A DNA stretch of 64,000 nt from Iodobacter fluviatilis (GTDB lineage: Bacteria; Pseudomonadota; Gammaproteobacteria; Burkholderiales; Chitinibacteraceae), in the NCBI RefSeq assembly GCF_900451195.1, contig NZ_UGHR01000001.1, positions 496,001-560,000 on the forward strand, given 5' to 3'. This document shows, one piece after another, positions 52,261-61,000 of this stretch; positions within the stretch are counted from its first letter, which is position 1; every line of letters starts with the position of its first letter. A model generated the notes under the pieces. The model made no database searches. It saw only the letters and a list, made by a program, of their open reading frames with translations, and was not told the DNA's origin. The position numbers and the translations under genes were made by a program.

Positions 52261-53196
52261 TTACTCTTCGGTATCACACATCAGGGCCGCTTGTACGACT
52301 TTACGGCTAAGGTGCGGGGCGAATAGCTCGATAAAGTCGTAGGCATAGCCACGTAGATAAGCATCTTTACGAATCCCGATACGGGTCGTGGAATCATCAA
52401 AAAGGTGCGATGCGTCAATGGCAACCAGCTGCAGGTCTCGATCTGCTTCAAACGCCATCGTGGCTAAAATACCGATGCCCAGCTCAAGACCTACATAGGT
52501 TTTAATGACGTCTGAATCGATGGCGGTAAGCACCACATTGGGGGTGAGGCCGCGCGACTCAAAGGCTTGGTTGATTTTATTACGGCCTGCAAAGGCAAAA
52601 TCGTAAGTTATCAAAGGCCAAGCAGCTACGTCTTCCAGCGTGATTTTGTGATCGAGTTGGGTTAGCGGGTGGCCAACAGGCACGACAATGCTGCGGTTCC
52701 AGTGATAGCAATCGAGCATGGCCAGCTCGGAATAATGATCAATCCCTTCGGTGGCGATGGCGATATCGGCAGCGCCTTCTACAACCATTTCACTGATCTG
52801 TGTGGGGCTGCCTTGTTTGATCGACAGGCGCACCTTGGGGTAGCGCAGCATAAAATTATGGATGGTGGCGGGCAGGGCGTAGCGAGCCTGGGTGTGCGTG
52901 GTGGCAATGGTCAGGCTGCCGCCTTCCACATTAATAAAGTCTTCACCGATACGTTTTAAGTTTTGCGCCTGCATCAGCATCCGCTCAGAAATACGCAGGA
53001 TTTCTTTACCGGGTGCAGTCACGTCTACGACGCGTTTACCATTGCGAATAAAAATTTGTACGCCCAGCTCGTCTTCTAAAAGGCGAATCTGTTTGGATAT
53101 GCCAGGTTGAGAGGTGTGGAGTTTCTCGGCTGCTTCCGAAACATTTAAGCCTTGTTTGGCCACTTCCACCAGATAGCGTAGCTGTTGCAACTTCAT
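52261..53196 (-). CDS. cysB: CysB-type LysR regulator of sulfur assimilation
   Basis: A 311-residue LysR regulator of the CysB/Cbl type: MKLQQLRYLVEVAKQGLNVS, LHTSQPGISKQIRLLEDELG, and the sulfate/effector-binding region GSLTIATTHTQARYALP. CysB activates sulfate uptake and reduction when N-acetylserine accumulates. A TauE exporter and cysH lie on the other strand next to it, which supports the assignment. The ATG at 53196 has AAAGGA upstream and is the standard start for the family. The 184-bp divergent region must contain both promoters. Confidence 0.94.
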   Translation of the reverse strand: MKLQQLRYLVEVAKQGLNVSEAAEKLHTSQPGISKQIRLLEDELGVQIFIRNGKRVVDVTAPGKEILRISERMLMQAQNLKRIGEDFINVEGGSLTIATTHTQARYALPATIHNFMLRYPKVRLSIKQGSPTQISEMVVEGAADIAIATEGIDHYSELAMLDCYHWNRSIVVPVGHPLTQLDHKITLEDVAAWPLITYDFAFAGRNKINQAFESRGLTPNVVLTAIDSDVIKTYVGLELGIGILATMAFEADRDLQLVAIDASHLFDDSTTRIGIRKDAYLRGYAYDFIELFAPHLSRKVVQAALMCDTEE

Positions 53197-53380
53197 GGCA
53201 AATCCTTTCACAAAAATAACATCGCCCGAGCATAACAATGCTTTGTGCTACGCAGATGGCGCATACAAAAAACAAAATCATGCCTACATAACCCATTCGT
53301 ATAAAATCTTAACATATTCGTCTATAGAATTATAAAACGAGTTGCTATGCTTGCGAACTATTTAGTTTTCAGGCGACACC

Positions 53381-54157
53381 ATGGAATACGGATATATTGT
53401 CGCTGGCTTGCTGGTGGGGTTTATTGTCGGCATGACAGGCGTGGGCGGTGGCTCGCTGATGACGCCAATTTTACTCTGGTTTGGAATCAGCCCGGCTACA
53501 GCAGTAGGTACAGATTTACTTTATGCGGCCATTACCAAGGGCAGCGGTATTTTTGTGCATCATAAAAAGAAAAATATCGATTGGAAGATTACTGGCTGGC
53601 TAGCAGCAGGCAGCGTGCCAGCTGCTGTGGCCACTTTGCTTTTGCTAAAGTTTCTGCATACAGATATGAAAGTCATCAACGCTTTGATTAAGCAAGCGCT
53701 GGGTGTTGCGCTCTTACTGACTGCAATTGCCATTATTTTTAAGCCGCTTTTGCTGCAATGGGGGCAAAAGCATGCTAAATCTTGGTTTCATTTACCACCT
53801 GCCAAGCTCAATGGAATGACCTTGCTGGTAGGTGTGGTACTCGGCGCAATCGTGACTTTATCGTCTATCGGCGCCGGTGCGCTGGGGACTGTCGCTTTAT
53901 TTTTACTCTACCCGTTGATTCCTACTTCGCGCCTTGTGGGCACTGAAATTGCACATGCCGTGCCACTCACGCTGGTGGCGGGCTTGGGCCATGCGGGTTT
54001 GGGACATATTGACTGGCACTTACTTTCTTTTCTATTAATGGGCTCGTTGCCGGGTATTTATTTTGGCAGCCATCTGACAGGCCGGGTGCCTGAAGCGGTG
54101 CTTCGCCCTTGCTTGGCGGTGATGCTGGCCGTCATTGGCAGTAAACTGGTTTTTTAA
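53381..54157 (+). CDS. TauE/SafE-family sulfite or sulfur-compound exporter
   Basis: A 258-residue membrane protein with about eight helices and the duplicated TauE/SafE motif GFIVGMTGVGGGSLMTPILL and GALGTVALFLLYPLIPTSRLVGTEIAHA. Members export sulfite, sulfoacetate or related anions; context with cysB and cysH favours handling of sulfite or sulfate. It precedes cysH by 24 bases and is probably co-transcribed with it under CysB control. Confidence 0.93.
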   Translation: MEYGYIVAGLLVGFIVGMTGVGGGSLMTPILLWFGISPATAVGTDLLYAAITKGSGIFVHHKKKNIDWKITGWLAAGSVPAAVATLLLLKFLHTDMKVINALIKQALGVALLLTAIAIIFKPLLLQWGQKHAKSWFHLPPAKLNGMTLLVGVVLGAIVTLSSIGAGALGTVALFLLYPLIPTSRLVGTEIAHAVPLTLVAGLGHAGLGHIDWHLLSFLLMGSLPGIYFGSHLTGRVPEAVLRPCLAVMLAVIGSKLVF

Positions 54158-54181
54158 GTGCCGTAAAATGGAGGTTTGAAA

Positions 54182-54865
54182 ATGAGTTTCGAAGAAAAAC
54201 TGGCCGATACGATTGCACTTTTGCATAAAATTGCTGCTGAATACAGCCCGGCCGTGTTTGCCAATTCATTTGGCGCAGAGGATATGGTGATCACTGATTT
54301 AATCGCCAAATCTGGGGTGGGCATCGAGGTCTTCAGTCTTGATACGGGGCGTCTTCCGGCGCAAACCTATGCCTTGATGCAAAAAACGGCAGAGCAATAC
54401 GCCAGCCATCCTATTCGCGTGTTTTTTCCGCAAACAGCGGCCACTGAAGATTTTGTGAATCAGTACGGTATTAACGCTTTTTATGAATCCGTTGAGCTGC
54501 GTAAATCCTGTTGCCAGATTCGTAAGCTGGAGCCGTTAAAGCGGGCATTGGCCGGGAAAAAAGCATGGGTCACGGGCTTGCGCCGTGAGCAATCGCCAAC
54601 ACGTACTGATTTGGGTAATCAGGAATATGACAGCGGTAATGGCTTAGAGAAATTTAACCCGCTAATTGAGTGGACAGAAAAAGAAGTCTGGGCGTATATC
54701 AAAGCGAACAATGTGCCATATAACGCTTTGCACGATCAGCATTACCCATCCATTGGCTGTGAGCCCTGTACGCGTGCGATTTCTATGGGCGAAGATGTCA
54801 GAGCAGGCCGCTGGTGGTGGGAAGATCCTGCTAATAAAGAATGTGGTTTACATGTAAAAAAATAA
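54182..54865 (+). CDS. cysH: Phosphoadenylyl/adenylyl-sulfate reductase CysH
   Basis: A 227-residue assimilatory reductase that turns activated sulfate into sulfite using thioredoxin. It has the four cysteines that hold a [4Fe-4S] cluster, C110-C111 and C193/C196 (ELRKSCCQIRK; IGCEPCTR), the APS-reductase pattern found in bacteria that use adenylyl sulfate, and the catalytic C221 in ECGLHVKK. The ATG at 54182 has GGAGG seven bases upstream. Terminator follows directly. Because the cluster cysteines are present, activity on APS rather than PAPS is more likely. Confidence 0.95.
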   Translation: MSFEEKLADTIALLHKIAAEYSPAVFANSFGAEDMVITDLIAKSGVGIEVFSLDTGRLPAQTYALMQKTAEQYASHPIRVFFPQTAATEDFVNQYGINAFYESVELRKSCCQIRKLEPLKRALAGKKAWVTGLRREQSPTRTDLGNQEYDSGNGLEKFNPLIEWTEKEVWAYIKANNVPYNALHDQHYPSIGCEPCTRAISMGEDVRAGRWWWEDPANKECGLHVKK

Positions 54866-54870
54866 AACGA

Positions 54871-54897
54871 ATGCCCGCATCAAGCGGGCATTTTTTT
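54871..54897 (+). terminator. Terminator of cysH
   Basis: ATGCCCGC/GCGGGCAT stem with a five-base loop and seven T residues, six bases after the cysH stop codon. Beyond it, 54898-55120 holds no recognisable feature. Confidence 0.93.
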
Positions 54898-55127
54898 GGG
54901 CAGAAGAAAAAACTTCCGTTCTTTAAGCTGCGTGCATGGGCTATGGCAAAGCGTTCATGGCGCAAAAGCCCGTTAAACAAGTGGTTTTTTTATAACTTAC
55001 TGCAGAATGTCCGAACCATCCCATTGACATGGTTTATCTGTCTGGCTAGATTGGTACGGTACATCTGCTGTTTCTATGCTCTTTTTCGCAAAAAATAAGC
55101 GATTTTCACGGTTTGTACGGTGTTGAA

Positions 55128-55158
55128 TTGGTATTACCTATTGTTTTAATTGGTATTA
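55128..55158. promoter_or_regulatory. Candidate GntR operator sites
   Basis: Two copies of TTGGTATTA lie exactly 22 bases (two helical turns) apart, at 55128 and 55150, the first extending to the palindrome GGTATTACC. The spacing and core resemble sites of NagR/DasR-type GntR regulators. They are 34-64 bases upstream of the BadF-type kinase gene and the GntR gene follows it. Confidence 0.5.
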
Positions 55159-55191
55159 AAATAAAACCACAACAAGATGAAGAGACCCAAA

Positions 55192-56070
55192 ATGAGCAAG
55201 ATTCAATATTTAATCGGCGTGGATGGCGGCGGCACGGGCACACGTATTTGTATCGCAGGCCCGGATGGTATCGAAAAAGTGCGCAGCGATGGCGGTGCAT
55301 CGGCATTAGGGCAGGGCATTGATAAAGCCTGGCTCAATATTAGTCAAGCCATTAAGGCAGGCTTTGCCGCCTTGGGGATTGATGAGCCGGATTTTGCACA
55401 ATGTGCTGTAGGCTTAGGGATGTCGGGCGTACACAATCCGGCATGGGCGGAAGAATTTAAGCAAAAGAACCCGGGCTTTGCCAAAATTGTCGTTGAGACG
55501 GATGGCTTCTCTACTTTGCTCGGTGCAACCAATGGCCAGCATGGCGGGATTATTGCCATTGGAACAGGCTCGATTGGTGAGGCATGGTTGCCAGATGGTC
55601 AGCGGCTTGAAGTGGGCGGCTGGGGTTTTCCAACTTCAGACGAAGGCAGCGGCGCATTTTTGGGCTTAAAAGCAATTAATCATGTGCAGCGCATCATTGA
55701 CGGGCGTCGCCCTGTTACTGAGTTTGGTCGTAAATTACTCTCAATTACCGGTCAGACGAAAGCTGAGATTTTTAACTGGATGGGGCAGATGAAGCAGGGC
55801 GAATGTGCTTCATTATCACCTGTTGTGATGGAGTTTGGCGCCAGTGATGAGTATGCTCGCGCTTTCTTGCAAGAGGCAGGTCAGGAAATTGAGCAGATTG
55901 GTCTGGCTTTGCGCGCACACCATGCCGATTTGCCATTGGCTATTTGCGGTGGCGGCTTATCTGAGGCGCTGCGGCCTTATATTCCGGCTGATTTCCTTGC
56001 CAGTACGCTGCGCCCACAGAAAGATTCCTGTGCAGGTGCTTTAATTCTGATTTACCAAGCTTTAGCTTAA
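55192..56070 (+). CDS. BadF/BadG-type N-acetylglucosamine kinase-like protein
   Basis: A 292-residue ATPase of the BadF/BadG/BcrA/BcrD family, which includes bacterial and eukaryotic N-acetylglucosamine kinases: phosphate motif YLIGVDGGGTGTRICIAG, connect motif IAIGTGSIGEAWL, and adenosine motif LAICGGGLSEAL. By context with a GntR regulator and sugar ABC transporter it probably phosphorylates an imported aminosugar such as GlcNAc or glucosamine. The start is uncertain between 55177 and 55192; the family begins with this motif in either case. First gene of the locus. Confidence 0.88.
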   Translation: MSKIQYLIGVDGGGTGTRICIAGPDGIEKVRSDGGASALGQGIDKAWLNISQAIKAGFAALGIDEPDFAQCAVGLGMSGVHNPAWAEEFKQKNPGFAKIVVETDGFSTLLGATNGQHGGIIAIGTGSIGEAWLPDGQRLEVGGWGFPTSDEGSGAFLGLKAINHVQRIIDGRRPVTEFGRKLLSITGQTKAEIFNWMGQMKQGECASLSPVVMEFGASDEYARAFLQEAGQEIEQIGLALRAHHADLPLAICGGGLSEALRPYIPADFLASTLRPQKDSCAGALILIYQALA

Positions 56071-56090
56071 TTTTACTTAAAGAGGCGATC

Positions 56091-56831
56091 ATGCTGCCGC
56101 AACAAAAACTTTTGGTTCTCCGGCCTGATGCAGATAGTGCAACGCCTCTTTATTTACAACTGGGCCACAAGCTGGCAGCGGCGATTCATGCGGGCTTCTG
56201 GCTGGCCGATGAACCATTGCCATCAGAGCGCAATTTATGTGAAATCCTCGGTGTTTCTCGGGTGACAGCCAGAAAAGCGCTGGATATTTTACTGGCCGAT
56301 GGCCTGATTATCCGGCGGCATGGTGCAGGCACCTATATCACCCCCAAATTAGAGCAGCCATTAAATAAGCTGACCAATTTATCCGAGATGCTGATTCAGC
56401 GCGGCTTTACGCCGGGCTCGCGCTGGATAAAACGTGAAGTCGCGCTGGCTAATGCCGAAGAGCAGCTCAAGCTTAATCTTTCATCCAGTAGCCGTGTAAG
56501 CCGCTTGCAGCGGGTGCGAATGGCCAATGATGTGGTGATGGCATTGGAAGAAACCACGCTGCCTTTTACTTTTGTGCCTGACCCCAATTTAGTGGGTGAT
56601 TCCTTATATGCTTATATGCGCGGAGCACGTTTGTCTGTTGTACGTGCGATACAAAACATTGCAGCAATCAATGCAACTCAGGCTATTTCAGAATTAGTTG
56701 ATGTAGCACCGGGGGACGCTATGCTGCATTTAACGCGTATCGGTTATCTGGAGAACGGTACTGCAATTGAGTTAACTCACTCCTATTTTCGCAATGATTA
56801 CTACGATTTTGTAGTGGAGCTTAATAAGTAA
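56091..56831 (+). CDS. GntR-family regulator with UTRA domain (NagR/DasR-like)
   Basis: A 246-residue HutC-subfamily GntR regulator: winged helix-turn-helix at residues 15-80 (PLPSERNLCEILGVSRVTAR) and UTRA effector domain at about 95-240. DasR/NagR members sense N-acetylglucosamine-6-phosphate or glucosamine-6-phosphate and repress aminosugar genes, which fits its place between the kinase and transporter genes. The gap to the next gene is long (57031-57063 terminator, then the promoter of the first binding protein), so kinase and regulator form one unit and the transporter another. Confidence 0.92.
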   Translation: MLPQQKLLVLRPDADSATPLYLQLGHKLAAAIHAGFWLADEPLPSERNLCEILGVSRVTARKALDILLADGLIIRRHGAGTYITPKLEQPLNKLTNLSEMLIQRGFTPGSRWIKREVALANAEEQLKLNLSSSSRVSRLQRVRMANDVVMALEETTLPFTFVPDPNLVGDSLYAYMRGARLSVVRAIQNIAAINATQAISELVDVAPGDAMLHLTRIGYLENGTAIELTHSYFRNDYYDFVVELNK

Positions 56832-57030
56832 GTGTTTGTTGTATAAACTTATATTTATTTTGTGAAGTATTAAATTTGTAGTTTCCAATCAATCATATTC
56901 GTTGTTGCCTACATTTTGTTTTTGTGGGCCATTTACCCGCCTCCCCGCTTGTCTGCTCCTTATGCCACTTCTCCTTTGTACTGGCTATTCACCATCTCGT
57001 TAATTTGTTGTAATCTGAGTCCGCGTAAGT

Positions 57031-57063
57031 AAAAACACTAAGTCCAGTTTTGAGTGTTTTTTT
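57031..57063 (+). terminator. Terminator after the kinase-GntR unit
   Basis: AAAAACACT...AGTGTTTTTTT stem with a 13-base loop followed by a T-run. It lies about 200 bases after the GntR stop; 56832-57030 is unremarkable and AT-rich. The following 57064-57322 region must contain the promoter of the transporter genes (a TTGACG/TTATGG pair at 57244-57272 is a weak candidate; the palindrome AAGCGCGCTT lies nearby). Confidence 0.75.
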
Positions 57064-57322
57064 AATGGTTAATCGATGAAAAGTCTTATTTCAAGCCACT
57101 TTTAATCAGTTTACTATTCGCCAGCTTGATACCACTTTGGCCGAAGGCGTTAAACCGACAGCAGGCAGGATTAGCTGGGGAAACGCCTGATGACAAGAGG
57201 GTAAAGCGCGCTTAGAGCCACTTTTTCCGGTTTTTTAAATTGATTGACGCATATCGTAAATTTTTATTATGGTTGCCGCGCCAGTCTTGCCAGTACAAAC
57301 GTTTTACTTTGGAGATGCAGTA

Positions 57323-58585
57323 ATGAAATTGAAATTCATTTTAGCCGTATCCGCAGCGGTTTTTTCAGCCAGCACCATGAGTGCATTAGCAGCAGAAAAA
57401 GTAAAAGTCGAGTATTGGTCTAACAGCCTTTCGCCAAAATACGACGCAACCATGAAAGAGCTCACCACTAAGTTCAATGCATCGCAAAACGATGTAGAAG
57501 CAGTGTGGGTTGATGTGGGCTGGGATGCTTTCCAGCAAAAAGTCATTACTGCTGTAGCCAGCGGCAATGTACCTGGCCTTGTGAATTTGCCTAAGCCATG
57601 GATGGATCAGTTTGCTCAGTCAAAAATGATTCAGCCTATTACTAAGCAAGTTGCTGGCTTTAAAAATGTTTACACCACCGGTGCACTCCAAGATGCAACG
57701 TATGTGGGCGATAAACAAATTTACGGTATGCCTTGGTATCAGGTTACCGGCGTGCTGTTTTATAACAAAGATCTGTTTGCAAAAGCAGGCATTAAAGAAG
57801 AGCCAAAAACATTTGGCGATTTATTGAAAGTAGCAACTCAGATTAAATTAAAAACGGGTGTAAGTGGTTTTGCACCAAAACTTGATGAAGATACTTCTGG
57901 CTGGTTTTTGTATGAAGGTCTGGATGTTGTAAAAAATAATAAAGCTGTATTTAACAGCCCGGCTCATGTGAAATATATTGAGCAATTCAAAGCTGCTTAT
58001 GCTGCGGGTGCTTTCCCGAAAGATGTTTTCAAAATGCAATTTGAAGACCGTATTGCGGCTTATGGCGCGCAAAAACTGGCCATGTTCACCGATGGTGCAC
58101 ATGCGATCAAACGGACTAAAACCGATTCACCTAAAGTTTATGATGGCACAGGCGTAGCAGGCTTCCCAATTGCGGGTGGCAAAACCCCATTGGGTGGTTT
58201 CCTGTTTATGTGGTCAGTACCTACAGGCGCTAAAAACGTTGATGCAGCGGTTAAGCTGGGTAAATATCTGACCAGCGATGATGCACAGCTGGTATTTGCT
58301 AAAGCGTCTTCTACATTCCCATCTACCAATAAATCGCTGGATGATGCTTACTTCCAAGCGGGTGCAAAATCTGCTGATCCGGTAGAAAAAGGCACTGCTG
58401 TTGCGGCAACACATATTAAAGCTTCACGTACTTTGACTGTGACTGGCTTGCCTGATGATGTGTCAATGAATAAAAAATTAAATGAAGCAATTCAAGAGGC
58501 AATTACTGGCCGTAAACCAGTTAAAGCCGCATTGGATGAAGCGGCTGCATTCTGGAATGAAAAGTTTGCAACTGTAAAAAAATAA
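57323..58585 (+). CDS. Sugar ABC transporter binding protein, first copy
   Basis: A 420-residue periplasmic family 1 binding protein with a signal peptide (residues 1-23, MSALA). It starts VKVEYWSNSLSPKYDATMKE and has the typical IYGMPWYQVTGVLFYNKDLFAKAGI core. It and the next gene are paralogues that align along their whole length. Members of this group carry chito-oligosaccharides, maltose-like or other sugars; context favours an aminosugar. The ATG at 57323 has GGAG eight bases upstream. A long stem-loop after its stop codon may protect its mRNA. Confidence 0.92.
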   Translation: MKLKFILAVSAAVFSASTMSALAAEKVKVEYWSNSLSPKYDATMKELTTKFNASQNDVEAVWVDVGWDAFQQKVITAVASGNVPGLVNLPKPWMDQFAQSKMIQPITKQVAGFKNVYTTGALQDATYVGDKQIYGMPWYQVTGVLFYNKDLFAKAGIKEEPKTFGDLLKVATQIKLKTGVSGFAPKLDEDTSGWFLYEGLDVVKNNKAVFNSPAHVKYIEQFKAAYAAGAFPKDVFKMQFEDRIAAYGAQKLAMFTDGAHAIKRTKTDSPKVYDGTGVAGFPIAGGKTPLGGFLFMWSVPTGAKNVDAAVKLGKYLTSDDAQLVFAKASSTFPSTNKSLDDAYFQAGAKSADPVEKGTAVAATHIKASRTLTVTGLPDDVSMNKKLNEAIQEAITGRKPVKAALDEAAAFWNEKFATVKK

Positions 58586-58614
58586 TGATCTGATTTGATT
58601 CTGTTTTGAATCAA

Positions 58615-58654
58615 ATTCTTCCGGGTAATTTGTTGCTAAAATTACCCGGAAGAA
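58615..58654 (+). other. Intercistronic stem-loop after the first binding protein
   Basis: A perfect 17-bp stem (ATTCTTCCGGGTAATTT with its complement) and a six-base loop, 30 bases after the stop codon. The bases after it are A-rich (not T), so it does not look like a terminator on this strand; an RNA stability or processing role is more likely, as after malE in E. coli. Core GGGTAATT recurs in the stem at 60039-60068. Confidence 0.75.
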
Positions 58655-58764
58655 TAAAAAAACCGCAGGATTAATTGGAATAGCAATTAATTAAATGCGG
58701 TAATATAAAAGTGTGGATTTAAATCCATATAATATTTGTCGAAAAACCCAAGAGGAAAGACAAG

Positions 58765-60009
58765 ATGAAGCTCAAAAAAATGCTGATCGTTGGCGCCGCA
58801 TTATTTGCGGGTGTTAATGCACAAGCTGCAGATACAGAATTAGAATTTTGGACAATGAATCTTGCTCCAAAGTTTAATTCTTATTTTGAACAAACGACTG
58901 TGAAGTTCAATGAAGCTAACCCAGGCTTTAAAGCTAAATGGGTAGACATGAACTGGGATCAGATTCAGCCTAAGCTGACTGCTTCGATTGCTGCCGGCAA
59001 TCCTCCTGCACTGGTTAACTTCAATGTGCCTTGGGTACACGAGTTTGCAGCGCAAGGCCTCATCTTGCCTGTTGATCAATATCTGGGTGCAGCTAAAGCA
59101 GCTTACTCCACCAATGCAGTGAAAGATGTACAAGTGAAAGGCCAGATGTTTGCCTTCCCTTGGTACAACTCCACACAAATCATTGCTTACAACAAAGACA
59201 TTTTTGCTAAAGCCGGTATTAAAGCTGCGCCTAAGTCTTTTGCTGAATTTGTGGCCATGGGCAAGCAAATTAAAGCAAAAACCGGCCAGGCCGCTTTCGC
59301 TCCTAAAATGAGCGATATGATTGGCTTCTTCTATTACGCTGGCCTGCCAGTTGTAACAGATGGCAAAGCCGTATTTAACTCGCCTAAGCACATTGCTTTT
59401 GTTCAGACCTTTGCTGATTTGTACAAAGCCGGCGTAATGCCTAAAGATGTATTCAAAATGGCATTTGAGCAAGAAATCGCTGCCTATAACAGCGGCAAGA
59501 TTGCCATGATGACCACGGCTGCTCAAGGCCTGAAGCGTACTGAAACAGACGCTAAAGCCATCTACGACAAAACTGAAGTTGCGCCATTCCCACTGGATGC
59601 CGGTAAGCTGAACCTGGGTTCATGGATGATGGACTTCGTTATTCCTAAGGGCACAAAAGATCCAGCTGCTGCGGCTAAACTGGGTATGTTCCTGACTAAC
59701 GACGAACAACAGCTGGCTTTCTCTAAAGCCACTGAATCCACTATGCCTTCTACTAAGAAAGCAAACTTGGATCCATACTTCCAGTCTGGTGCTAAGAGCG
59801 CAGACGTAGTGGATCGTGCACGTGCCGTTGCAGCTAAATCAATGGACAACGCACGTACACTGACACTGGCTCCTGGAACATTGCCAGATGAAGTTGTGAT
59901 GACTAAAAAACTGCAGGAAGAAATTCAAGCTGCAGTTGAAGGCCGTAAATCTGTGAAAGATGCATTGAATACAGCGGCTGCTGCATGGAACGAAAAGCTA
60001 AAGAAGTAA
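58765..60009 (+). CDS. Sugar ABC transporter binding protein, second copy
   Basis: A 414-residue periplasmic binding protein with a signal peptide (residues 1-22) and the same motifs as the upstream paralogue: ELEFWTMNLAPKFNSYFEQT, MFAFPWYNSTQIIAYNKDIF and the tail EGRKSVKDALNTAAAAWNEK. AGAGGAAAG precedes the start. It lies next to the permease genes, so it is the copy more likely to be the regular partner; the other may widen substrate range. A 13-bp stem-loop follows. Confidence 0.93.
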   Translation: MKLKKMLIVGAALFAGVNAQAADTELEFWTMNLAPKFNSYFEQTTVKFNEANPGFKAKWVDMNWDQIQPKLTASIAAGNPPALVNFNVPWVHEFAAQGLILPVDQYLGAAKAAYSTNAVKDVQVKGQMFAFPWYNSTQIIAYNKDIFAKAGIKAAPKSFAEFVAMGKQIKAKTGQAAFAPKMSDMIGFFYYAGLPVVTDGKAVFNSPKHIAFVQTFADLYKAGVMPKDVFKMAFEQEIAAYNSGKIAMMTTAAQGLKRTETDAKAIYDKTEVAPFPLDAGKLNLGSWMMDFVIPKGTKDPAAAAKLGMFLTNDEQQLAFSKATESTMPSTKKANLDPYFQSGAKSADVVDRARAVAAKSMDNARTLTLAPGTLPDEVVMTKKLQEEIQAAVEGRKSVKDALNTAAAAWNEKLKK

Positions 60010-60038
60010 AAAATAATTAGCTGTTCTGTGTGTTAATG

Positions 60039-60070
60039 AACGGAATTACCCCCTTGGGTAATTCCGTTTT
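60039..60070 (+). other. Intercistronic stem-loop between binding protein and permease
   Basis: AACGGAATTACCC pairs fully with GGGTAATTCCGTT around a CCTT loop; only two further T residues follow. Placed 30 bases after the stop codon and 38 before the permease start, it probably lets the abundant binding protein be expressed above the membrane components. Confidence 0.8.
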
Positions 60071-60106
60071 CTCCCCGAATTATTATAATTACAGTCGAGT
60101 AGCGCC

Positions 60107-60982
60107 GTGAAAAACTCCAGCAGCTATACAGGCATTGCCTATTTATTTTTGGCGCCGGCCCTTATTCTGATGGGTATATTTACCTTTTGGCCGGTAGGGT
60201 ATAACGCATATTTAGCGTTTAACGATTACAGCATCGCAGACGGTGCCGCCACTTGGAATAATTTCGAGCACTTTAAATATATTTATAAAGAAGAGTTATT
60301 TCACAATGCGCTGAAAAACTCCTTAATTTTTCTGCTGATTGTGCCGGTTATTCAGATTTGCGCTTTATTGCTGGCCAAATTAGTGAATAACAAATTGCCC
60401 GGAATGACATTCTTCCGTGCGGCATTTTATATTCCTGTCATTACCGCCATTTCAATTGCCGGTGTGGTTTGGGTTAACGTATATAAATACGACGGTATTC
60501 TCACCTGGTTTCTGCAAGCTCTGCATCTGATCCCACAAGGCTCCGAAGGGCAGGTTGATTGGCTGGGTAACCCTGCAATTGCCTTATTTGGCGTGATGTT
60601 GTTTACCTTCTGGCGTGGTATCGGCTGGTTTATGGTGCTCTACCTTGCCGGCCTGCAAGCCATCCCTAAGGAAGTAGAAGAAGCCGCGATTCTGGATGGT
60701 GCAAATGCATTCCAGCGCTTCTGGAAAATCACTGTGCCGATGGTAAAGCCAACCATCTTGCTTTGCAGCCTGATGTCTACCATTGCAGCGATGAAGATTC
60801 TCCAGGAAGTCGTGGTGCTGACTAAAGGTCAGGCGGATACCTACACGGCCCTGTTCTATGTATACGATCAGGCGTTCCGCAATTACAACTTTGGCCGTGC
60901 CGCTGCGGCGGGGCTGGTTGTCACCTTCTTCTGCATGATTCTTGCGGCCATTCAGTTTCGCTTTTTCGGCGAAAAGAAATAA
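60107..60982 (+). CDS. Sugar ABC transporter permease (MalF/UgpA-like)
   Basis: A 291-residue membrane subunit with six helices and the cytoplasmic EAA loop (PKEVEEAAILDGANAFQRFW) that contacts the ATPase. It begins with a GTG; the ribosome binding site is weak. Together with the next gene it forms the two-permease channel of a carbohydrate ABC importer. Confidence 0.94.
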   Translation: MKNSSSYTGIAYLFLAPALILMGIFTFWPVGYNAYLAFNDYSIADGAATWNNFEHFKYIYKEELFHNALKNSLIFLLIVPVIQICALLLAKLVNNKLPGMTFFRAAFYIPVITAISIAGVVWVNVYKYDGILTWFLQALHLIPQGSEGQVDWLGNPAIALFGVMLFTFWRGIGWFMVLYLAGLQAIPKEVEEAAILDGANAFQRFWKITVPMVKPTILLCSLMSTIAAMKILQEVVVLTKGQADTYTALFYVYDQAFRNYNFGRAAAAGLVVTFFCMILAAIQFRFFGEKK

Positions 60983-61000
60983 TTCGAGGAATAAGAAATC

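Noticed and set aside
58615..58654. Transcription terminator between the two binding-protein genes
   Set aside because: The perfect stem is followed by A residues rather than T on the transcribed strand.
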